Of a stretch of DNA of 57,585 nucleotides, positions 51,388 through 57,585 are shown piece after piece. The position numbers were made by a program, and so were the translations under genes. The notes under the pieces were generated by a model, which saw only the letters and a list, made by a program, of their open reading frames with translations, did no database searches and had not been told where the DNA came from. Every line of letters begins with the position of its first letter. Position 1 is the stretch's first letter. This stretch comes from Candidatus Bathyarchaeia archaeon (lineage in GTDB: Archaea > Thermoproteota > Bathyarchaeia > Bathyarchaeales > DTEX01), in the NCBI GenBank assembly GCA_038882715.1, contig JAVZNR010000011.1, forward strand, positions 1 through 57,585, written 5' to 3'.

Positions 51388-52809
51388 GTGGCTGGCAGAT
51401 TTCTAAGAGCTTTTCAGCCGCTAATAAAATTTATTCCGGAAATCAAAGCCCCTGAGCGAAGAGTTAGTTTTACTGAGAAGCTGGTCTGGACGGCCCTCGC
51501 CCTACTTATCTACTTTATTATGAGCGAGATACCGCTTTACGGTTTAAGTAAAACTGAGGACATAATGTTCTATAGGGTGATATTTGCCTCAACTAGGGGC
51601 ACATTAATGGAGCTGGGTATAGGGCCAATAGTCACCGCGGGCCTAATACTGCAGTTGCTTGCAGCCTCAGGCTTTATAGGTGTAGATTTCTCAAACTATG
51701 AGGATAGAGCGCTATTCTCAGGCGCAAACAAAGTTTTAGCGGTAATAATGACCGTAGTTCAAGCATCAGCTTATCTGCTGGGCGGCTTCTTCGGAAACCT
51801 AGGAGCTCTGCAGGCGGTGATAATTTTCATGCAGCTGATAGTTGCAGGAATAATTGTCATGCTTCTAGACGAAATGATTCAGAAGGGTTGGGGAATAGGC
51901 AGCGGTATAAGCCTCTTCATATTGGCTGGTGTCGCTCAGCGCATAATGTTAGATTGCTTTTCAATATGGCCTTCTCTAAGTGAACCGGGAAAAGCTAGAG
52001 GAATAATCTCAGCTATGATTCAAACACTTGCCGCGGGAGAATCTCTGAATAGTCTCTTAATTAGGTCGGCCGATGATCCAAGTATTCTTGGCTTAATACT
52101 GACAGTAAGCATATTTCTATTCTGCATTTACGCTCAGGGTGTTAGGGTTGAAATACCTATCGCCCACTCCCGATTTAGAGGATTTAGAGGCAGATACCCA
52201 ATAAGCCTCCTCTATGTCTCTAACCTGCCAGTTATATTCGCTTCAGCGTTGTTCGGAAACATCTATATTATAGGTCAGATCCTGTGGAACAATTACCATA
52301 ATAATCCAACCCTATATCCATGGATAAAATTAATCGGCGATTTCCAATATACGGAGGGAGGGTATCTTCACCCTGTAGGCGGGATGGCGTATTACGTTAC
52401 ATCCCCAAGGGGCTTCTATGATGTTTTAAATGATCCACTCAGATACACTGTTTACGCAGTGCTGCTAGTAGCTTTCTGCGTCCTCTTCTCATGGGTTTGG
52501 CTCCAGGTTGGCGGGCTAGATCCGAGAACCGTCGCCAAGCAGCTTGTTGACGCCGGTATGCAGGTTCCAGGCTTCAGGAGATCTGAGAAACCTATAGAAG
52601 TGATTTTAAAGAGATATATTCCGGTGGTAACTCTACTTGGAGGATTTATTGTAGGTTTAATGGCGGCTATAGCCGATCTATTTGGAGCTTTTGGTACTGG
52701 AACAGGGATACTGCTTTCAGTAGGAATAATCTATCAGTATTATCAGCAGATAGTAGGCGAACGCATTGAGGAAATTTATCCGGGGATAAGAAAGTTCCTC
52801 GGAAGGTGA
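51388..52809 (+). CDS. secY: Preprotein translocase subunit SecY
   Basis: Channel subunit of the Sec translocon with ten membrane helices, 473 residues. IPLYGL and TAGLILQLLAASGFI (TM1-TM2a plug region), GIGSGISLFILAGVAQ (TM4), FRGFRGRYPISLLY (cytoplasmic loop with Arg cluster) and GGLDPRTVAKQLVDAGMQVPGFRRSE (cytoplasmic loop 5) identify it. GTG start at 51388, GAGGG seven bases upstream. In many archaea adk follows; here DUF106 does. Confidence 0.96.
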   Translation: MAGRFLRAFQPLIKFIPEIKAPERRVSFTEKLVWTALALLIYFIMSEIPLYGLSKTEDIMFYRVIFASTRGTLMELGIGPIVTAGLILQLLAASGFIGVDFSNYEDRALFSGANKVLAVIMTVVQASAYLLGGFFGNLGALQAVIIFMQLIVAGIIVMLLDEMIQKGWGIGSGISLFILAGVAQRIMLDCFSIWPSLSEPGKARGIISAMIQTLAAGESLNSLLIRSADDPSILGLILTVSIFLFCIYAQGVRVEIPIAHSRFRGFRGRYPISLLYVSNLPVIFASALFGNIYIIGQILWNNYHNNPTLYPWIKLIGDFQYTEGGYLHPVGGMAYYVTSPRGFYDVLNDPLRYTVYAVLLVAFCVLFSWVWLQVGGLDPRTVAKQLVDAGMQVPGFRRSEKPIEVILKRYIPVVTLLGGFIVGLMAAIADLFGAFGTGTGILLSVGIIYQYYQQIVGERIEEIYPGIRKFLGR

Positions 52810-52814
52810 CAGAT

Positions 52815-53285
52815 ATGCAGCTAGATCTTTTAAGTCCTCCAATCTCAACTTTCTTCATAATGTTTATAGCGTTCATCTCCTCCCTGGTGACCGCGCTAAT
52901 CAACAGAAAGTTCATTGATAGAAAGATGCTTGCGGAATGGCAGAAAGAAATCTCCGCGTGGAACGCTGAGAGGGAGCTCGCTAGAAAAATAAGTGACAAG
53001 AAGCTTATGGCTAAGGTTAAGAAGCAGGAAGTTCGGATAATGCAGATCAAGGCAAGGATCTCCATGCAGCAAACAAAAGTCTGGCTTATCACTTTTATTC
53101 CATTCTTGATCATGTGGTGGTTACTGATATTTTTCTACGGGAATAGGCCGGTCGCCTTTATGCCTCTACTTGGCGAGAAAGTGGAGATACCGTTCTTCTT
53201 CTGGTATATTATATGCCAATTCTTCTTCAACTTTCTAATATCAAGGATACTTAACGTTGAGATGGGCTTTGGAACGAGGACATAG
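52815..53285 (+). CDS. EMC3/TMCO1-family (DUF106) membrane insertase homologue
   Basis: Member of the Oxa1 superfamily found beside secY in archaea, thought to assist membrane protein insertion. 156 residues, three membrane segments (about 10-30, 90-110 and 125-150) and between the first two a charged helical hairpin (KMLAEWQKEISAWNAEREL...AKVKKQEVRIMQIKARIS), characteristic of the family. ATG at 52815 has GGTGA upstream. It is five bases after secY. Confidence 0.9.
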   Translation: MQLDLLSPPISTFFIMFIAFISSLVTALINRKFIDRKMLAEWQKEISAWNAERELARKISDKKLMAKVKKQEVRIMQIKARISMQQTKVWLITFIPFLIMWWLLIFFYGNRPVAFMPLLGEKVEIPFFFWYIICQFFFNFLISRILNVEMGFGTRT

Positions 53286-53305
53286 TGTCTAGGAGGAAAC
53301 AATGG

Positions 53306-53926
53306 ATGGCTTCATCAACGGAAGGAAGGAAAAAAATAGTTATATGTATTTCCGGCCTAGCCGGATCAGGAAAAAGCACTGTCGCCAGGAGGATCGCTGA
53401 GCACTATGGCCTAAAGTACTATTCTGGCGGGGATGCGTTAAGGGCGATCGCGGCGGAGAGGGGCTACCGTATCTATGATCGGGGTTGGTGGGAGACTGAA
53501 GAAGGGATGAGGTTCCTTGAAGAACGCCTAAGAAATCCCGATTTAGACAGGCTCATAGATGATAGGATGCTTAAATGGGCTGAGGAGGGTAACGTCGTAC
53601 TCGACAGCTGGACGATGTCTTGGCTCTTAAAGGACGCTGACTTAAAAATATGGCTTGATGCTTCAGAGGAGGTTAGAGCTCAGAGGATATCTAAGCGGGA
53701 TGGAATAAGCTTTGAAGAGGCGCTTAAACGCATGAGGGAAAGAGAGAGACAAACAAAAGAAATTTACAGGGCCCTTTATGGCTTCAGGTTAGGCGAGGAT
53801 CTTGAACCATTCCATGTAATACTGGACGTGAACAGTCTTGATCAAGATGAGGTTTTCAGGGCTCTCTGCATGATAATTGATAACATGCTCTTGAAGAGAA
53901 AGGAAGAAGAAAAACAGAACCCTTAA
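53306..53926 (+). CDS. cmk: Cytidylate kinase (archaeal CMP kinase)
   Basis: Phosphorylates CMP/dCMP with ATP. From ATG at 53306 (AGGAGG nine bases upstream) the protein has 206 residues. ICISGLAGSGKSTVARRIA is the P-loop, GGDALRAIA the NMP-binding part, VVLDSWTMSWLL near 113 and ISKRDGISFEEALKRM near 140 the lid region. The short archaeal length and its place after secY/DUF106 agree with cmk. Confidence 0.92.
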   Translation: MASSTEGRKKIVICISGLAGSGKSTVARRIAEHYGLKYYSGGDALRAIAAERGYRIYDRGWWETEEGMRFLEERLRNPDLDRLIDDRMLKWAEEGNVVLDSWTMSWLLKDADLKIWLDASEEVRAQRISKRDGISFEEALKRMRERERQTKEIYRALYGFRLGEDLEPFHVILDVNSLDQDEVFRALCMIIDNMLLKRKEEEKQNP

Positions 53927-53956
53927 AAAATTTCAGCTAATTAGCCCGTCGCGCTC

Positions 53957-54781
53957 CTAAATTGATATTGATTTTAGAAGATTGAATGTTAGCCAGAATA
54001 TTATGTCGCCTAGAAATACCGTTATTATCAAGCCGGCTTCCATGAAGATAAGGAAGGGTAGTGCTGGCGTAACCCAAATTTTTCCATTAATTCCCTCCGG
54101 TATCTTGCTCTTGGTCTCATTGTTAGCGCCTAATATCCGGAGTATTTTCAGATTCCTCTTGAAGGAACCATCGCCCTCCATACTAAACTCTTCCATAATC
54201 ATATAATGATGTTTTCCAGAGCGCAATTTTTCAGCTTTCACCCTATACCCAATTGTGAAGGCCAAAGCCTTCTTAAGAAGACTAGTCTTCTCTAATCCCT
54301 CAAATATTCTTCCACCGCTTCTCGCTAAATCTATGAGGTTCCTCAAAGACATCGCTGCAGTCAATAACGCGGCGGCTAAAACAGAATTATTCAATGTTGA
54401 TATCGGTATTGGCAATGGGAAAACGTTTTGCAAACGCTGCTCAAAAATGGGTTTAATAAACTCAATGTTCAAGCGCGTGGGCATCGAGATCGCTAAGCAG
54501 ATCATGGCTTTTGCGTCAGCTCCACCCCACAGACCTGAGTAGAATAATGCCAGCGATAGCCCGGAGACTATAATTAGCGTCATAATCCACGCGATCATGT
54601 CTGAGATTTGATTTGCGCCGCTTAGGACTAATGATGCTATTGAGAGCGCTAAACCTACTGGCGCAGAAATGATCCAAACGAGATCTGGGACTTCTCTAAA
54701 CTTCAAGTCATAGATTGACGCTATGGAGAGAAAAGTTAAGCATAGGCTTAGTCTCAATGAATCGAGTAGACCATTAACCAT
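53957..54781 (-). CDS. Type IV prepilin/preflagellin peptidase (A24 family)
   Basis: Aspartyl membrane protease that removes class III signal peptides from pilins and archaellins. Catalytic aspartates occur in IYDLKFREVPD (about 24-34) and LWGGADAKAM (about 87-96), the known pair of A24 proteases. About six membrane segments in 274 residues, with a long charged cytoplasmic loop (residues about 165-235). No pilin gene is next to it. Start MVNG at 54781. Confidence 0.88.
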   Translation of the reverse strand: MVNGLLDSLRLSLCLTFLSIASIYDLKFREVPDLVWIISAPVGLALSIASLVLSGANQISDMIAWIMTLIIVSGLSLALFYSGLWGGADAKAMICLAISMPTRLNIEFIKPIFEQRLQNVFPLPIPISTLNNSVLAAALLTAAMSLRNLIDLARSGGRIFEGLEKTSLLKKALAFTIGYRVKAEKLRSGKHHYMIMEEFSMEGDGSFKRNLKILRILGANNETKSKIPEGINGKIWVTPALPFLIFMEAGLIITVFLGDIIFWLTFNLLKSISI

Positions 54782-54968
54782 TCGTCTATCCCTCTAGTTA
54801 AACTATTTTGAGAGACTTTTGAACACTTTTAAGAGACCTTACATTAATCCAAGAATGCTTTAGGATGATATTGGTCTATAAAATATATATGTTTTCTCGG
54901 GAATAACCATAATATTATTTGGATGCCAGTAGCCGATGAGAGTCTCTTCCATAGCGAGTTGATGAATA

Positions 54969-55646
54969 ATGGGGGTTAGAGTTAAAGCGATAATAAAGCT
55001 CTCTGGTATAATTATAACGGTGATGCTTTCTACGTTAACCCTATATAAATTGCCTACTAACTCTGCGCTGTTAAGGGAGCATGAGATTATAAGTATTTTC
55101 TTGTCAGCTTTTTTTAGTCATTTGGCGATAATTGCAAGAGGATTTTTTATTCCGCTTTTCCTATCTATGACCGAAAAATACAATCCGATGCTTTTAGGCT
55201 TATCTGCAGGTTTAGGCGGAGGTCTTGGGGAAATAATTGCGTATTGCTGGGGGCTTAGCATAAAAGAAACAGTGTCGACCAATGGAGACAAAGCGAACGA
55301 CCCCTTACCTAAATGGGTTGAAAAATACGGTTTGCTCGCGATCCTATTATTCGCCTCCTCACCATTACCTGACACGCCAATAATGCTTTTAGCTGGAGCC
55401 CTTCGTTTCCCACTCTGGAAGCTGATTATCGCTCAAATTGTTGGAAAAACAACTCTCTACACTCTTGGAGCTATATTTGGAGGCTTTATCTTCATGGAGC
55501 TTAAGTCTGCGGCTGAAGAAGTAATCGTCTCAACAATGATTTTGGCCGCCTCAGTGATTTTATGCGTACTTGTCTCTTGGAATAAAAGTAGGAGGAAAAT
55601 TTTAAGTATTCTTGATAGAGGCATGAAGACGATTATGCGCCAATGA
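54969..55646 (+). CDS. VTT-domain (DedA/SNARE-associated-like) membrane protein
   Basis: 225 residues with about five membrane segments. The VTT features GLGGGLGEIIAYCWGLS (about 76-92) and FASSPLPDTPIMLLAGALRFPLWK (about 133-156) with the embedded Gly/Pro pattern identify it. Family members move or scramble lipids in other systems; the archaeal role is unknown. ATG at 54969. Confidence 0.8.
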   Translation: MGVRVKAIIKLSGIIITVMLSTLTLYKLPTNSALLREHEIISIFLSAFFSHLAIIARGFFIPLFLSMTEKYNPMLLGLSAGLGGGLGEIIAYCWGLSIKETVSTNGDKANDPLPKWVEKYGLLAILLFASSPLPDTPIMLLAGALRFPLWKLIIAQIVGKTTLYTLGAIFGGFIFMELKSAAEEVIVSTMILAASVILCVLVSWNKSRRKILSILDRGMKTIMRQ

Positions 55647-55709
55647 GCCCGTAAATCCAAGCCAATCTATTTATATATTGGCGTATTAGCAGATTAATGT
55701 TGAATCCAT

Positions 55710-57146
55710 ATGGTGCTGAGAATATTCAACACTCTGGGCATGCGAAAAGAGGAGTTCAAACCACTGCATGAAGGCGAGGTCAGAATATATGTCTGCGGCC
55801 CCACAGTATACGATTTTATCCATATTGGAAATGCAAGGGCGTTCATTGTAGCCGACGTTATACGCAGATATCTAGAATATAAGGGCTTCAAAGTTACTTT
55901 GGTGAGTAATATAACTGATATAGATGACAAAATAATTAGGCGCGCACAAGAGACGGGGCTAAGTGTACAGCAGATCGGCGAGATCTATAGTGACGCGTAT
56001 TTTGAGGATATGGCTGCGCTAAACATAAAGAAGCCAGATATCAATCCGCGTGCAACACAACATATACCTGATATGATAATGGCTGTTCAGAAGCTCATCG
56101 AAAAAGGATACGCCTATGAAGTCGACGGAGACGTTTACTTTGACGTGTCAAAATTTAGCGACTACGGCAAATTATCAGGAAATAAAATGGAGGCCTTAGA
56201 GGCTGGCGCAAGGATTGAAGTTAACCCAAAAAAGAGGAACCCCGCGGACTTCGCATTATGGAAGGCGAGGAAAGAAGGTGAACCGGGATGGTATAGTCCT
56301 TGGGGTTGGGGTAGACCAGGATGGCATATTGAGTGCTCAACAATGGCCATGAAGTATCTGGGCGAAACATTAGACATCCATATGGGTGGAAAAGATTTAA
56401 TTTTCCCGCACCATGAGAACGAAATAGCGCAGGCTGAGGCCCTCACTGGAAAGCCTTTTGCCCGATACTGGATACATAATGAGTGGCTTACTGTTAATGG
56501 TCAAAAAATGTCTAAGTCTCTAGGGAACTTCATAACGGTTAGAGATGCTTTGAAAACGTATAGCCCACAGATTCTAAGATTCTTCTTAATATCTGCGCAT
56601 TACAGGAGTCCAATAGACTTCAACGAAGAGAGCATGAAGGTTGCCAAGGCTAATGTTGAGAGAATATTTGGGGCTTTAGAAAGACTTCTCTCTCTTAAGG
56701 AGCGGGATGAAAGCGGAAAAGAAGATGAGAAGCTGGTTTCTCAGGCGCGGGAAGCAAAAAGGAGGTTTGAGGAATCCATGGACGACGACTTTAACATGCC
56801 TCTAGCGATAGCTGCCGTATTTGAGATAGTTAAGGCAGTAAACGCCTACGCAGATCAAAATGGCGAAATCGGAGCCGCAACGAAAAAAGAAGTGTATGAA
56901 ATCTTTAAAACGCTTGTTGAAGATGTTCTTGGAATAAAAATTGAGATTAAAAAAGAGGATGGCGAGGAAAGACAGGAGACAATACTGAAGAGTTTAATTG
57001 AGGTAATTCTTGAGGTAAGGCAAGAGATGAGGAGGAGAAAGGAGTGGAAGATATCTGACGAGATCAGAGATAAACTACAAAAAATCGGCTTCATTATTGA
57101 AGACACACCTAAGGGAACAAGATGGAGAGTTAAAGAAGAAATCTAA
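55710..57146 (+). CDS. cysS: Cysteinyl-tRNA synthetase
   Basis: Class I enzyme charging tRNA-Cys, 478 residues. YVCGPTVYDFIHIGNARAF (about 28-46) contains the zinc cysteine and HIGN; HVGG-equivalent DIHMGGKDLIFPHHENEIAQ (about 222-241) holds the zinc-binding His pair; GQKMSKSLGN (about 267) the KMSKS loop. DALR domain and C-terminal helix follow. Standard. TATA-like ATTTATATATTG lies 35 bases upstream. Confidence 0.95.
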   Translation: MVLRIFNTLGMRKEEFKPLHEGEVRIYVCGPTVYDFIHIGNARAFIVADVIRRYLEYKGFKVTLVSNITDIDDKIIRRAQETGLSVQQIGEIYSDAYFEDMAALNIKKPDINPRATQHIPDMIMAVQKLIEKGYAYEVDGDVYFDVSKFSDYGKLSGNKMEALEAGARIEVNPKKRNPADFALWKARKEGEPGWYSPWGWGRPGWHIECSTMAMKYLGETLDIHMGGKDLIFPHHENEIAQAEALTGKPFARYWIHNEWLTVNGQKMSKSLGNFITVRDALKTYSPQILRFFLISAHYRSPIDFNEESMKVAKANVERIFGALERLLSLKERDESGKEDEKLVSQAREAKRRFEESMDDDFNMPLAIAAVFEIVKAVNAYADQNGEIGAATKKEVYEIFKTLVEDVLGIKIEIKKEDGEERQETILKSLIEVILEVRQEMRRRKEWKISDEIRDKLQKIGFIIEDTPKGTRWRVKEEI

Positions 57147-57231
57147 ACAGATTAGGTCGATGAAAGATTAACTGTTATTGTGCTGGAAAATCAAATATTC
57201 TCGATTTTCATTGGGGTCTCTTTGAGGGGAT

Positions 57232-57537
57232 TTGGTTGCGATTTTTACGTTCTCTATGACAATTTACGTATCTGGTGTTATGCTTTCACGTAGAAGCGCT
57301 AAGAATGGATCTAGTAAGAGAATGCCTTATGTATGCGGTGAAAGACTGGCATCTTTAACTTCAAGAGCTATTATCTCCCCATACAAATATATTATTTTCT
57401 TCATTATTCTTGATTCCTCTCTGGTCATAATTGCTTTTGCATCCGCTGCATTAAATCCGTTTAACATTTGGTTCTTCAGCATTTACGTTCTCTTGCTGCT
57501 TATCTCAAGCACTCTTCTAATGGAAGTGGTAGAGTGA
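57232..57537 (+). CDS. NuoA-like membrane subunit
   Basis: 101 residues with three membrane segments (about 1-20, 45-65 and 70-98). KRMPYVCGERLASL (about 29-42) resembles the conserved PYECG loop of NADH:quinone oxidoreductase subunit A, with the cysteine and glutamate kept. TTG at 57232 has GAGGGG only two bases upstream, so an in-frame ATG at 57256 may be the true start. The next gene overlaps its stop by four bases. A role in a Nuo-, Fpo- or group 4 [NiFe]-hydrogenase-like complex is probable. Confidence 0.6.
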   Translation: MVAIFTFSMTIYVSGVMLSRRSAKNGSSKRMPYVCGERLASLTSRAIISPYKYIIFFIILDSSLVIIAFASAALNPFNIWFFSIYVLLLLISSTLLMEVVE

Positions 57538-57585
57538 CGCTGGCAGATGGTATACTTAGATGGGCTATTAAGAGGTCACCTTGGG
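57534..57585 (+). CDS. Start of a probable [NiFe] hydrogenase small subunit / NuoB-like gene (partial)
   Basis: GTG at 57534 overlaps the previous stop (GTGA). Only 17 codons are visible, MTLADGILRWAIKRSPW, which resembles the N-terminus of group 4 membrane [NiFe]-hydrogenase small subunits (RWA-KKSPW before the cluster cysteines). The cluster motif itself is beyond the window, so this is a tentative call. Confidence 0.5.
   Translation, partial: MTLADGILRWAIKRSPW

Noticed and set aside
1-57585. CRISPR array, rRNA genes, insertion sequences and prophage
   Set aside because: No regularly spaced direct repeats, no transposase or integrase genes and no rRNA sequence were found on reading.

Overview
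The window comes from an archaeon, most likely a thermophilic member of the TACK group (Bathyarchaeia-like). The markers are all archaeal: fibrillarin plus Nop5, a class I lysyl-tRNA synthetase, RNA polymerase subunit P, a PriS-type primase, HerA-NurA, archaeal-type S5-L30-L15-SecY-EMC3/DUF106-Cmk order, an A24 prepilin peptidase, and AT-rich TATA-type promoters. Shine-Dalgarno sites of the GGTG/GGAG type and many TTG or GTG starts are used. The lineage is inferred from gene content only.

Layout. 1-6 kb: a truncated six-hairpin glycosidase, tagaturonate epimerase UxaE and a divergent LctP-type permease (uronate use). 6-9 kb: threonine synthase and, divergent from it, a threonine-synthase-like protein whose PLP lysine is an arginine and which carries a C-terminal winged helix. 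9-12 kb: a nucleotidyltransferase, an ECF S component behind a near-perfect palindrome, an iron-sulfur flavoprotein and a CoA-binding protein. 12-20 kb: flpA-nop5, pyrD-pyrK, a PH-domain membrane protein and ileS. 20.9-25 kb: nurA-herA, a small winged-helix protein, a TudS-like protein and pyrE. 25-29 kb: a tldD/pmbA pair, a 3-methyladenine DNA glycosylase with a probable CTG start, and a glycosyltransferase. 30-34 kb: an enolase-superfamily dehydratase, a URO-D-like protein, mannonate dehydratase and a polysaccharide deacetylase; UxuA and UxaE together indicate galacturonate/glucuronate breakdown to KDG. 34-41 kb: tRNA-Ser(GCU), a frameshifted ribbon-helix-helix remnant, rpoP, ahcY, a PriS-like primase, an IMPase-family phosphatase, a metallophosphoesterase and a GH127 enzyme. 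41-44.5 kb: a three-gene unit made of a zinc-ribbon membrane protein, a DUF2207-like membrane protein ending in a ten-cysteine Cys-Ala tail, and a radical SAM/SPASM enzyme with an N-terminal PqqD-like domain. 44.5-50 kb: a stand-alone Lrp ligand domain, a conserved unknown, a DppA peptidase, hisS and lysK. 50-54 kb: rpsE-rpl30-rpl15-secY-DUF106-cmk. 54-57.6 kb: prepilin peptidase, a VTT-domain protein, cysS, a NuoA-like subunit and the first codons of a probable [NiFe] hydrogenase/NuoB-like small subunit.

Two loci stand out. The first is 41.1-44.4 kb, which looks like a RiPP-style modification system acting on the cytoplasmic Cys-rich tail of a membrane protein. The second is 7.4-8.8 kb, an apparent pseudoenzyme regulator formed from a fold-type II PLP enzyme and a winged helix. 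Both functions are inferred from sequence and have not been shown.
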